Below are positions 16,504 through 24,374 of a stretch of 41,950 bases of DNA, one piece after another (position 1 is the stretch's first letter; each line of letters opens with the position of its first letter). Source of the DNA: Candidatus Caldatribacterium sp. (lineage in GTDB: Bacteria > Atribacterota > Atribacteria > Atribacterales > Caldatribacteriaceae); NCBI GenBank assembly GCA_028275365.1, contig JAPWUU010000008.1, positions 1 to 41,950 on the forward strand. Reading direction: 5' to 3'. The notes beneath the pieces were generated by a model. It was not told the DNA's origin. It worked only from the letters and a program-made list of their open reading frames with translations, and ran no database searches. The position numbers and the translations under genes were made by a program.

Positions 16504-17484
16504 ATGAAAGGAAAGGGAGTGGGGCCTGTGGAGAGAGCAAAAGTCCTCGTCATTGGCAGCCTCAATATGGACATGGTGCTCAGGATTGAACGCATGCCTG
16601 AGGTGGGGGAGAATCTTTTCGTTCGAGAGTTCTCCATGTTCCCAGGAGGCAAGGGGAACAACCAGGCCATTGCCTGTGCCCGCCTGGGAGCACTGGTGAG
16701 CATGATTGGCAAAGTGGGGGATGACGATTTCGGTGCTCGCCTCCTTCTCAATCTCGAGCAGGAGAACGTGGATTACGCCTTTGTGACCAAGCAACCGCTC
16801 ACCCACACGGGGCTGGCTTTCATCTTCATCGACGAGCGAGGGGAGAACCGGATTCTCGTTGCCCCGGGAGCGAACATGAAGCTCTCGGTGCAGGATGTGG
16901 AGAACGCTCTGGAGCTCTTCAAATCCTGCGACTTCCTGCTTTTGCAGCTTGAGGTCCCCCACGAAGTGGTTCGGCGGGCCATTGAGGTTGCCCACCGGTT
17001 CGGCATGATCGTGGTCCTGAACCCTGCTCCGGCTCAGGAGTTCCCCATCGAAATCTTGACGGCCAGTGATATAATGACTCCAAACAAGTACGAAGCGGAA
17101 GTTCTCAGCGGTGTCACCATTACGACCCTCGAGGATGCGGTGCGGGCACTCCGGGTCCTTCGCCGGCGTACTCGGGCCCGCACAGTGATCACCCTGGGGG
17201 ACCAGGGGGCCATCGCCAGCGTGGACGATACGACATGTGTGTACCTCCCTTCCCGGAAAGTCCAGGTTGAGGACACCACCGCTGCAGGCGATGCCTTCAA
17301 TGCCGGGCTTTTGGTGGGCATCGCTCAGAAGAAGGACTGGGTGAGTGCCCTGAAACTGGCCAACACCGCTGGAGCCATTGCCTGCACCAGGGTTGGCGCG
17401 CAAAGTGCTTTGCCTTCCATGCGGGACCTTGAGCGGTTCCTTGAAGAACACGGCGAGGGAGAGGTTGAGTTTCTCAGTGTCTGA
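16504..17484 (+). CDS. rbsK: PfkB-family carbohydrate kinase, ribokinase-like
   Basis: 326 residues from ATG 16504, or 318 from GTG 16528, which has GGGAG in front and gives the normal N-terminus just before VLVIGSLNMDMV. PfkB signature 1 GGKGNNQAIACARLGA and signature 2 DTTAAGDAFNAG (catalytic Asp in the GDAF region) are complete; NPAPAQ and TPNKYEAEVLSG also match ribokinase. The reaction would be ATP-dependent phosphorylation of ribose or a similar sugar. No sugar transporter lies nearby, so the substrate is uncertain. The MgtC-like gene follows after 7 nt. Confidence 0.85.
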   Translation: MKGKGVGPVERAKVLVIGSLNMDMVLRIERMPEVGENLFVREFSMFPGGKGNNQAIACARLGALVSMIGKVGDDDFGARLLLNLEQENVDYAFVTKQPLTHTGLAFIFIDERGENRILVAPGANMKLSVQDVENALELFKSCDFLLLQLEVPHEVVRRAIEVAHRFGMIVVLNPAPAQEFPIEILTASDIMTPNKYEAEVLSGVTITTLEDAVRALRVLRRRTRARTVITLGDQGAIASVDDTTCVYLPSRKVQVEDTTAAGDAFNAGLLVGIAQKKDWVSALKLANTAGAIACTRVGAQSALPSMRDLERFLEEHGEGEVEFLSV

Positions 17485-17491
17485 GGTGTCC

Positions 17492-18142
17492 ATGGGTGAC
17501 ACGGTAACCATTCTCTTGCGCCTTTTTGCTGCCTTTGTGGCGGGAGGCATCATTGGCTGGCAAAGGGAACGGGCAGAGAAGCCCGCAGGTCTCAGGACCC
17601 ACATTCTCGTGTGTCTTGGTTCTGCTCTGATGACCCTGGTTTCTGTCTTCTTTTTCGGGAGGATTGGTTCTGATCCTGCCCGCATCACGGCCCAGATTGT
17701 GAGCGGCATCGGGTTTCTGGGAGCGGGCACCATCTTCCGGTATGGTTCGACCATTGCCGGACTCACCACGGCGGCAAGTCTCTGGGCCACCTGTGGGGTG
17801 GGTATCGCCATGGGAGTGGGGATGTTCACCCTGGGGTTTGCCGGGGTGGGGTTCATCCTTCTTGTCCTCTGGCTTCTTGAGTACTTTGAAGGGCACTTCC
17901 TCAAAACCAAGGGCGGCCTCTCCATCGAGCTTGTGCTCCGCGACGAGCCCGGGGCCTTAGGGAAGGTGGGAACACTCCTTGGCGAACTCGGTGTGAATAT
18001 CGCTGCTGCCAGGGTTCAGAGAGAGGGTGAGGGGAGGGTGCTCTGTTTGCTCTTCACCCATGCTCCCAGAGGCACCGGCGTGGTGGAGATCGCCTCGGCT
18101 CTGCGTGGGCTTTCTGTAGTGGAGAACCTTGAGATCCGGTAG
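17492..18142 (+). CDS. MgtC/SapB-family membrane protein with C-terminal ACT-like domain
   Basis: A 216-residue membrane protein. The first ~140 residues hold four or five hydrophobic segments with MgtC family motifs: GGIIGWQRERAEKPAGLRTH, VSGIGFLGAGTI and LTTAASLW. The C-terminal ~75 residues (LVLRDEPGALGKVGTLLGEL onward) look like an ACT fold, a small ligand-sensing domain. MgtC proteins act in the inner membrane and are tied to Mg2+ starvation and modulation of ATP synthase; the broader SapB family is poorly defined. ATG 17492 is chosen because the membrane domain begins there; TGAGGTG precedes it. It sits 15 nt before hisS. Confidence 0.82.
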   Translation: MGDTVTILLRLFAAFVAGGIIGWQRERAEKPAGLRTHILVCLGSALMTLVSVFFFGRIGSDPARITAQIVSGIGFLGAGTIFRYGSTIAGLTTAASLWATCGVGIAMGVGMFTLGFAGVGFILLVLWLLEYFEGHFLKTKGGLSIELVLRDEPGALGKVGTLLGELGVNIAAARVQREGEGRVLCLLFTHAPRGTGVVEIASALRGLSVVENLEIR

Positions 18143-18157
18143 GGAAGGGATGGGTGT

Positions 18158-19426
18158 ATGGAGATAAAGGCGCCTCGGGGAACACGGGATATTCTCGGCG
18201 AAGAGGTGGTACTCTGGCAGCACCTTGAGGAAGTTGTGCGCCGGAATGCCCATCTTTTCGGATACGAGGAAATCCGAACCCCTGTTTTCGAGCATACGGA
18301 ACTCTTCACCCGTGGGGTGGGAGAGGAAACCGACATCGTGCAGAAGGAGATGTATACCTTCACCGATAAAGGGGGAAGGAGCATCACCCTTCGGCCAGAA
18401 GGGACGGCTCCTGTAGTGCGGGCATACCTTGAACACGGGTTCTTCGTCCGGGATCCCCGCGTCCGGTGGTACTACCTCGGCCCCATGTTCCGGTATGAGC
18501 GTCCCCAGGCAGGGCGCATGCGCCAGTTCCATCAGTTCGGTTTTGAAGCTTTAGGGTTCCAGGACCCGGCCTGTGATGCCGAAATCATCCTCCTTGCCTG
18601 GACGATTTACCGGGAACTCGGTCTTTCTGACCTTTCTCTTGAGCTCAACAGCATCGGCTGTTCCCTCTGCAAGCCCCACTACGTGCAGCGGCTTCGGGAG
18701 TACCTGGAGAGCCGCAAGGACGTACTCTGTGAGAACTGCAAAAGGCGTCTTGTGGAAAATCCGCTCCGAGTACTTGATTGCAAGAACGAAACGTGCCAGA
18801 TGGTGTTCCGCGAGGCATCTTTTCCGAACATTCAGGACTTCCTCTGCGCTGAGTGCCGCAGGCATGAAGAGCGACTCTTTTCCCTCCTCAAGCGCCTTGG
18901 TATCCCCTTTGTGGTCAACCCCCGTCTGGTCCGGGGCCTTGATTACTACACCCGTACGGTGTTTGAGGTTAAGGTCCGCGCCTTAGGGGCTCAGGATGCC
19001 ATTGGCGGTGGAGGGAGGTACGATGGCCTGGCACGGGTTCTTGGAGGTCCTGAGGTTCCGGGGGTCGGATTTGCGGCAGGCATGGAGCGCATTGTCCTCC
19101 TCCTTGAACGGAGCGGTTTTCCCCGGAAGGATACCTTTCGAGTGTACCTCGCCCCTCAGGATGAAGAGGGAGAGAAAGACCTCCTCGCGCTAAGCCAGGT
19201 TCTCCATGAAGCGGGTATCCCCTTCTGTCTTGACTTTGCCAGCAAAAGCCTCAGGTACCACCTGAAACGGGCGCAGAAAATGGGCGTGCGCTTTGTGGTC
19301 ATTGCCGGGGAAGAGGAACGGAAAAACGAAGGCTTTTCCCTCAAAGACCTTGTTTCGGGGGAGCAGATGCTCCTTTCCCGAGAAGAACTCCTTGGGCGAC
19401 TGCGAAAGGAGCGGAAGGCATGCTGA
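18158..19426 (+). CDS. hisS: histidyl-tRNA synthetase
   Basis: A 422-residue class II synthetase. Motif 1 region ([20 protein letters not shown]), motif 2 ([18 protein letters not shown]), the histidine-binding [13 protein letters not shown] and motif 3 (GFAAGMERI) are present, followed by an HGTP anticodon-binding domain (~residues 325-415). The insertion domain carries cysteine pairs (CSLCKPH, CENCK, DCKNETC, CAEC) that could hold zinc, as in several bacterial HisRS. The start ATG 18158 follows GGGAAGGGATGGG. It overlaps aspS by 7 nt; a hisS-aspS pair is a common arrangement in Gram-positive-like lineages. Confidence 0.97.
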   Translation: MEIKAPRGTRDILGEEVVLWQHLEEVVRRNAHLFGYEEIRTPVFEHTELFTRGVGEETDIVQKEMYTFTDKGGRSITLRPEGTAPVVRAYLEHGFFVRDPRVRWYYLGPMFRYERPQAGRMRQFHQFGFEALGFQDPACDAEIILLAWTIYRELGLSDLSLELNSIGCSLCKPHYVQRLREYLESRKDVLCENCKRRLVENPLRVLDCKNETCQMVFREASFPNIQDFLCAECRRHEERLFSLLKRLGIPFVVNPRLVRGLDYYTRTVFEVKVRALGAQDAIGGGGRYDGLARVLGGPEVPGVGFAAGMERIVLLLERSGFPRKDTFRVYLAPQDEEGEKDLLALSQVLHEAGIPFCLDFASKSLRYHLKRAQKMGVRFVVIAGEEERKNEGFSLKDLVSGEQMLLSREELLGRLRKERKAC

Positions 19427-21174
19427 GGACCCATACCTGTGGTGAGCTTCGCAAAACCGATGTAGGGAAGGAAGTTACCCTTGCAGGCTGGGTGCACCGG
19501 ATTCGGGACCATGGGGGCATCATTTTCCTGGATCTCCGGGATCGCTTCGGCATCACCCAGGTCGTGGTGAGTTCGGAGAACACAAAAGCCTATGAGGTTG
19601 CCGTGTCTGTCCGTCCTGAATACGTGGTGCAGGTGAGGGGTGTTGTCAGGGAGCGGCCTGAGGGTCTCACCAATCCCCGTCTGGCTACCGGAGACATTGA
19701 GGTCCATGCGCTGACGTTTGCGGTGCTCTCGCCTTCCGAGCTCCCACCCTTTGAGATTGAGGGGAGGAAGGAAGTTGACGAATCCCTCCGTCTCCGGTAC
19801 AGATACCTGGATCTTCGGCGGTCCAAAATGCAGGAAAACCTCATGCTGCGCCATAAAGTGGCGCAGAGCATCCGCCGGTTCCTTACCGAGCGTGGTTTTG
19901 TTGAGATCGAAACTCCTTTCCTCACGAAGAGCACACCTGAGGGTGCCCGGGATTTCCTTGTGCCCAGCCGCTTGAATCCCGGCTCCTTCTACGCCCTGCC
20001 CCAGTCGCCCCAGCTCTTCAAGCAACTCCTCATGGTGGCTGGCTTTGACCGGTACTTTCAGATTGTCCGGTGTTTCCGCGACGAGGACCTCCGGGCCGAC
20101 CGGCAACCCGAGTTCACCCAGGTGGACATCGAGATGTCCTTTGTGGACCGGGAGGATGTGCTGCGGCTTGTGGAAGAACTCATGCAGCACGTTTTTGCCG
20201 AGGTGCTTGAGGTGACCCTGGAGATTCCCTTCCTGCGCCTGACGTATGAGGAAGCCCTGAGAAAGTACGGCACGGACAAGCCGGACCTTCGTTTCTCTCT
20301 CACTATCGACGACCTCACACCGCTTTTCCTTGAGGAAGGAGAAGGCGTGCTTTCCCCCGGGGAAAAAGGCCGCATTGTCTTCCGGGGACTTTTCGTGCCC
20401 CAGGACCATTCCCTCTCCCGGAAAAAGCTCGACCTCTTTGCAGCGGAGGCAAGGGAAAGGCACCTTGCCCTTTCCTGGGTTCGAAGGGCCCAGGAGGACT
20501 TCTCCTCTCCCCTCAAAGGGAAGGTTCCCGAAACGCTCTTCCAGCGCCTTGTGGCGAGATACCCCTTTGGTGAGGGTTCGGTGCTCCTTGTGTCCTGGGG
20601 GGAGGAAGAGGCTCTCCAGGAGTTTCTGGGGAATCTTCGGGTGCAACTTGGGAAAGAGATGCCCGAGAAAGAGCGTTTCGCCTTTGTGTGGGTTGTGGAC
20701 TTTCCCCTTCTTGAGTGGAGCGAGGAGGAGAAGCGCTGGGTTTCAGTTCACCACCCCTTCACGGCTCCCTTTGACGAGGATATTCCCCTTCTTGACGAGC
20801 ATCCAGAGCGCGTTCGGGCAAAGGCTTACGACCTCGTCCTCAACGGGTACGAGGTTGGTGGAGGCAGTATCCGGATTCACCGGAGGGACCTTCAGGAGAA
20901 AATCTTCTCCCGCCTCAGCCTGACGGAGCGGGAAATCCGGGAGAAATTCGGTTTCTTTGTGGAGGCGCTGCAGTTTGGCTGTCCTCCCCATGGGGGCATC
21001 GCTTTGGGTTTCGACCGGCTGGTGATGCTCCTTTGCGGTGAGGGTTCCATTCGGGAAGTCATCGCCTTTCCCAAAACGCAAAAGGGTGTGTGCCTGCTCA
21101 CCGGTGCTCCGTCTCCGGTGGAGAAGGAGCAGCTCGACATCCTTGGCATTGCCCTCAAGGAGGAAAAGCGGTAG
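19420..21174 (+). CDS. aspS: aspartyl-tRNA synthetase, residues of the non-discriminating type
   Basis: A 584-residue bacterial-type AspRS with an N-terminal OB-fold anticodon domain (~1-105), class II catalytic core (motif 2 [18 protein letters not shown]) interrupted by the bacterial GAD insertion (~290-400), and motif 3 [13 protein letters not shown]. Two positions in the anticodon domain are His31 (RDHGG) and Gly82 (RPEGLT). In known bacterial enzymes, this pair marks non-discriminating AspRS, which also charges tRNA-Asn with Asp; discriminating enzymes carry Leu and Lys there. If so, the host needs GatCAB to convert Asp-tRNA-Asn to Asn-tRNA-Asn. No gat or asnS gene lies in the window. 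Enzyme identity is firm; the specificity call is a motif-based prediction. Confidence 0.96.
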   Translation: MLRTHTCGELRKTDVGKEVTLAGWVHRIRDHGGIIFLDLRDRFGITQVVVSSENTKAYEVAVSVRPEYVVQVRGVVRERPEGLTNPRLATGDIEVHALTFAVLSPSELPPFEIEGRKEVDESLRLRYRYLDLRRSKMQENLMLRHKVAQSIRRFLTERGFVEIETPFLTKSTPEGARDFLVPSRLNPGSFYALPQSPQLFKQLLMVAGFDRYFQIVRCFRDEDLRADRQPEFTQVDIEMSFVDREDVLRLVEELMQHVFAEVLEVTLEIPFLRLTYEEALRKYGTDKPDLRFSLTIDDLTPLFLEEGEGVLSPGEKGRIVFRGLFVPQDHSLSRKKLDLFAAEARERHLALSWVRRAQEDFSSPLKGKVPETLFQRLVARYPFGEGSVLLVSWGEEEALQEFLGNLRVQLGKEMPEKERFAFVWVVDFPLLEWSEEEKRWVSVHHPFTAPFDEDIPLLDEHPERVRAKAYDLVLNGYEVGGGSIRIHRRDLQEKIFSRLSLTEREIREKFGFFVEALQFGCPPHGGIALGFDRLVMLLCGEGSIREVIAFPKTQKGVCLLTGAPSPVEKEQLDILGIALKEEKR

Positions 21175-21176
21175 TC

Positions 21177-21199
21177 GGGGCGTTCGACCCCCCAGTTTT
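21177..21199 (+). terminator. weak candidate terminator after aspS
   Basis: A GGGG-7 nt-CCCC hairpin followed by AGTTTT, directly after the aspS stop. The stem is short and the T-run is only four long, so the call is tentative. It would separate the hisS-aspS transcript from the promoter at 21219. Confidence 0.3.
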
Positions 21200-21218
21200 C
21201 CAGGCTTTCTGAGCGTCA

Positions 21219-21247
21219 TTGCAAAAGGCGAGGGCTTGTGCTATTAT
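21219..21247 (+). promoter_or_regulatory. strong sigma70-type promoter upstream of the rod RNA and rpsA
   Basis: TTGCAA (21219-21224), a 17 nt spacer, then TATTAT (21242-21247) with an upstream TG making an extended -10. Predicted start is near 21253-21255, just before the first paired base of the rod-like RNA at 21265. Confidence 0.7.
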
Positions 21248-21252
21248 CTTGG

Positions 21253-21425
21253 CAGAAGTCGGTTTGTGACCCTGCTTTGCGCGTGATGTCAAATGAGGCT
21301 TTGACCCAACACCCTTGTCCAGGGAGCCTGGACTCCGGAAGAGCTGTGGTTCTTCCGGGAGGGCACCCACCTTTTGGAGGACGAGGATCAAAGCGGTTGA
21401 CACACGGCAAAAGCGGGGTCACACT
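21253..21425 (+). ncRNA. long rod-folding structured RNA between aspS and rpsA (6S-like RNA or S1 leader)
   Basis: Hand folding gives one imperfect rod. P1 pairs 21265-21278 with 21410-21423 (14 bp, one G-U). P2 pairs 21282-21292 with 21397-21406, with a single bulged A. P3 pairs 21298-21304 with 21388-21394. P4 pairs 21313-21320 with 21379-21386. The end stem pairs 21322-21328 with 21362-21368, and 21333-21342 with 21351-21361, around an 8 nt loop. Unpaired stretches (ATGAG/GG and CCCAACAC/A) lie either side of short P3; if P3 opens, they form one large central bubble. A ~170 nt rod with a central bubble, its own promoter and a place after aspS is what a 6S RNA looks like; from memory, the B. 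subtilis 6S gene bsrA also lies next to aspS. No terminator separates it from rpsA, so a cis-acting S1 leader is the main alternative. Confidence 0.55.
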
Positions 21426-21441
21426 GTGAGGAAGGAGTGTG
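21420..21441 (+). promoter_or_regulatory. candidate SD-sequestering hairpin at the rpsA start
   Basis: CACACT (21420-21425) can pair with AGTGTG (21436-21441), closing a loop that contains GTGAGGAAGG, the upstream part of the rpsA ribosome site. Its 5' arm uses bases 21420-21423 that also close P1 of the rod RNA, so the two folds exclude each other. Confidence 0.35.
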
Positions 21442-21447
21442 TTGGGT

Positions 21448-23385
21448 GTGGAAAACGAGAAAGCAATGGAGCTGCTCCACGAAAACCTCGAACAAATCCG
21501 CATGGTGCGACCCGGAGACCTCATCAAGGGAAAGGTCATTAAAAAGGGCGACGAAGGCTACTTTGTGAACATCAATTATAAAGCCGAGGGCATTCTCCCT
21601 CTCCGGGAACGGGCTCAGGGGAGAGAAGGTGAGGTGGAGCACGATCTCAAAGAGGGAGAGGAAATCTGGGTCATGGTGACCCGCATCGACGATCAGGGGT
21701 ATGTATGGCTTTCACGGGAGCAGGCCCGTTACCAGGGTGCCTGGATTGACATAGAGGAGAGCAAGGACCAGGGGAAGGTCCTCACGGCGAAGGTCAAGCG
21801 AAAGGTCAAGGGTGGGCTCATTGTGGATGTTGGGGTAAACGCTTTCCTTCCCGCTTCCTGTGTTGACGTCGTTCCCCGGAATCTCGACGAGCTCATCGAC
21901 CAGTCGATTCAGGTGAAGGTCATCGAGGCCGACCGCAAGACCCGTAACGTCATTGTCTCTCGCCGGGCGGTGATTGAAGAGGAACTCGCCCGTCGCCGCC
22001 AGGAGACCATCGCCTCACTTGAAGTCGGTCAGATTCGAAAGGGCGTTGTGAAGAACATCACCAATTTCGGTGTCTTTGTGGACCTCGGAGGCATTGACGG
22101 GCTTTTACATATCTCCGAGGTCTCCTGGGGCAAAGTCGGCAAACTCGAGGACCTCTTCAAAAAGGGTGACGAAATCGAGGTCAAGGTCATTGCCTGGGAT
22201 CCGGAGAAAGAGGAAATCAGCCTCAGCCTGAAACGCCTCACCCCTGATCCGTGGGAGCGCTTCGTCCAGGAAGTGAAGGTTGGCGACGTCGTCAAGGGGA
22301 AGGTTGTTTCCCTGAAGGAGTTCGGGGTGTTTGTGGAGATTGAGGAAGGCGTGGAGGGGCTCATCCACATTTCAGACCTCTCCTGGGGGTATGTGAAGCA
22401 TCCCCGGGAAGTGGTGAAGGTCGGCGATATTGTGGAGGCCAAGGTTCTCGAAATTGACCCTGAGCGGCGTCGCATTTCCCTCGGTCTCAAGCAGATTTTC
22501 CCTGACCCCTGGGAGAACATCGAGGAGAAGTATCCTGTGGGAAGCACCGTCCGTGTCCGGGTGAACAAGGTGAGCACCAGGGGAGCGCTGGTTGAGGTGG
22601 AGGAGGGTGTTGAGGGTCGTATCCCCCTTGAGGAGCTCTCCTGGAAGCGGGTTACCCGGGTGAACGACGTGGTGCGGCGGAACCAGCTTGTGGAAGCCAA
22701 GGTTCTCGCCATTGATCGGGAAAGCCGGCAACTCACCCTGAGCCTGCGGGCACTCCGTCCTAATCCCTGGGAAGAGGCGCAGGCGAGGTGGCAGGTTGGG
22801 GACATCGTCGAGGGGAAGATTCAGCGCCTCATGAACTTCGGTGCCTTTGTGGAGCTTGCCCCTGAGATTGAAGCCCTGCTTCCCCTTTCTGAAATTGCCT
22901 GGGAACCGGTGAAGCACCCCAGTCAGGTCTTCAAGAAAGGGCAGACGGTTTCGCTGAAGATTATCGAGTTCAAACCGGAAGAGCAGCGCATTGTGGTGAG
23001 CCGCAAGGCACTCCTCCCGGATCCCTGGGAAATCATCAAAACCCGGTATCCTCTGGGGAGCGTCCACGAGGGGAAGGTTGTCCGACTGGTGGATTTTGGT
23101 GCCTTCGTGGAGCTTGAGGAGGGCTGGGATGGTCTCGTGCACATCTCGGAAATCGCTGAAGAGCGTATCAGTTCTCCCCAGGAGGTTCTCAAAGAGGGTG
23201 ATGTCGTCAAGGTCAAGGTCATCAAGCTCGACGATGCCGAGCGGAAGATTGGCTTAAGTATCAAGCAGGCGCTGCGGGAAGAAGAGGAGAAAGCCCGCAA
23301 AGAACAGACTCAAGAAGGAAAAATCACCCTTGGGGACGTCATTGGGGAGAAACTGGCGACCATTCTGAACAACCTGAAAAAATGA
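21448..23385 (+). CDS. rpsA: 30S ribosomal protein S1 homologue with seven S1 repeats
   Basis: A 645-residue protein composed almost wholly of S1 RNA-binding OB folds. I count seven: near residues 17-92, 102-172, 187-265, 273-350, 358-435, 443-520 and 528-605. Repeats 3, 4 and 7 have the best-kept motif (GVFVDLGGIDGLLHISE, GVFVEIEEGVEGLIHISD, GAFVELEEGWDGLVHISE); repeats 1 and 2 are diverged, as in the ribosome-binding domains of E. coli S1. E. coli S1 has six repeats and many Gram-positive homologues four. S1 helps recruit and unfold mRNA on the 30S subunit. GTG 21448 has AAGGAG 10 nt upstream; GTG 21439 and TTG 21442 are too close to that site. The stop overlaps the next start as ATGA. Confidence 0.92.
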   Translation: MENEKAMELLHENLEQIRMVRPGDLIKGKVIKKGDEGYFVNINYKAEGILPLRERAQGREGEVEHDLKEGEEIWVMVTRIDDQGYVWLSREQARYQGAWIDIEESKDQGKVLTAKVKRKVKGGLIVDVGVNAFLPASCVDVVPRNLDELIDQSIQVKVIEADRKTRNVIVSRRAVIEEELARRRQETIASLEVGQIRKGVVKNITNFGVFVDLGGIDGLLHISEVSWGKVGKLEDLFKKGDEIEVKVIAWDPEKEEISLSLKRLTPDPWERFVQEVKVGDVVKGKVVSLKEFGVFVEIEEGVEGLIHISDLSWGYVKHPREVVKVGDIVEAKVLEIDPERRRISLGLKQIFPDPWENIEEKYPVGSTVRVRVNKVSTRGALVEVEEGVEGRIPLEELSWKRVTRVNDVVRRNQLVEAKVLAIDRESRQLTLSLRALRPNPWEEAQARWQVGDIVEGKIQRLMNFGAFVELAPEIEALLPLSEIAWEPVKHPSQVFKKGQTVSLKIIEFKPEEQRIVVSRKALLPDPWEIIKTRYPLGSVHEGKVVRLVDFGAFVELEEGWDGLVHISEIAEERISSPQEVLKEGDVVKVKVIKLDDAERKIGLSIKQALREEEEKARKEQTQEGKITLGDVIGEKLATILNNLKK

Positions 23386-24374
23386 ACGTCCCGTTGGAAA
23401 AACTGGCTCTGTCTGCCCTTGCCTGCACCATCATCGAAGAAATCCGGGAAGTGGCTTCGTGCTTTCGACAAACCGTTGTGGCCTTTTCGGGAGGGATGGA
23501 CAGCACCGTTACGCTTTTTTTGGCCTGCGAGGCTCTGGGGCGGAGGAACGTCGTTTCCTGCACCGTTGACTGGGGGCCGTATCTTCCCCGGAAGGCCCGT
23601 GAAAACATTCGCTTCCTCGTGGAGCACTTCGGGGTGGAGCACATCATGCTCCCCGGCCAGAGTGTGCTTGAAGAGGTGGCAAAGGGTGGTCCCTCCTGTA
23701 ACCTCTGCACAAAAAGGGCGAAACTCGCCCGCATTCGGGAGTATTTCGGGGAGGGTACGCTCATTCTTGGTGGGGCCAACAAAAGCGACAGCTGGGGTAA
23801 CCGGGGGGTGAAGTTCCTCAGGGGGACGTTTTCGCCGCTTTTTGACCTGGGGAAGGAAGCGATTGCCGCTTTAGCGGCGTTCCTTGGTATCCCCATCCGC
23901 CGGATCGGAGAACACGCCGTCCGGGAAGGCTGTTTCCTCAAACACCTCTTGAAACCCCTGGCCTCTCCCTCCTTTCATGGTCAGGCGGTGGTGGAGGCCA
24001 ACGAACGCCTTCTTGGGGTGCTCGATGAGGCAGGGTATGCGAGAGACCTTGCCAACGTCGCCGTCGTGGGCCCCTTGCGGGAGAACATCGCCCTGGTGAA
24101 TGTGTCTCCTCTGCCTGGAGAGCCTCTGAGGACCAGGATTCTTGAGGGCCTTTCGGCCCTTCCTTCCCTTTCCCGGGTGGTCCTTGTGGATGGACCCCTG
24201 CGGCTTGTGGTCCGGGCCAATCCCGGCATTTACCACAACGAGCTCTCCCGATTCTGGCTTGTACGGGGGAGGATACAGCCGGAATTCGCCTTCCCCGTAG
24301 AGTGTGTTTTCCTCCCCTCAACCAACAGGCGGTTGCGAACCTTTCACGTTGTGGACGTCGTAAAGGAGCGATGA
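23382..24374 (+). CDS. PP-loop ATP-pyrophosphatase family protein (LarE/ExsB-like)
   Basis: A 330-residue protein. The PP-loop SGGMDST (~residue 36) marks an N-type ATP pyrophosphatase that activates a substrate by adenylation. It is followed by GPSCNLCTKRAKL (~residue 104), a Cys-x2-Cys in the place where LarE-type proteins have RCYxCK. GGANKSD is the expected second nucleotide-binding motif. The C-terminal ~100 residues (VGPLRENIALVNVS onward) recall the tail of GMP synthetase-like or tRNA-modifying members but I cannot name it. Possible roles are sulfur insertion into a cofactor or tRNA thiolation. Start and stop overlap rpsA and alaS by ATGA, so it is co-translated with translation genes, which mildly favours a tRNA-related job. 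Confidence 0.75.
   Translation: MNVPLEKLALSALACTIIEEIREVASCFRQTVVAFSGGMDSTVTLFLACEALGRRNVVSCTVDWGPYLPRKARENIRFLVEHFGVEHIMLPGQSVLEEVAKGGPSCNLCTKRAKLARIREYFGEGTLILGGANKSDSWGNRGVKFLRGTFSPLFDLGKEAIAALAAFLGIPIRRIGEHAVREGCFLKHLLKPLASPSFHGQAVVEANERLLGVLDEAGYARDLANVAVVGPLRENIALVNVSPLPGEPLRTRILEGLSALPSLSRVVLVDGPLRLVVRANPGIYHNELSRFWLVRGRIQPEFAFPVECVFLPSTNRRLRTFHVVDVVKER

Noticed and set aside
17065-17075. Promoter-like TGATATAATG inside rbsK
   Set aside because: It lies within coding sequence with no gene start nearby; such AT-rich words arise by chance.
16258-17925. Minus-strand open frame (555 codons) opposite rbsK and the MgtC gene
   Set aside because: It overlaps the divergent promoters and two real genes; no motif.
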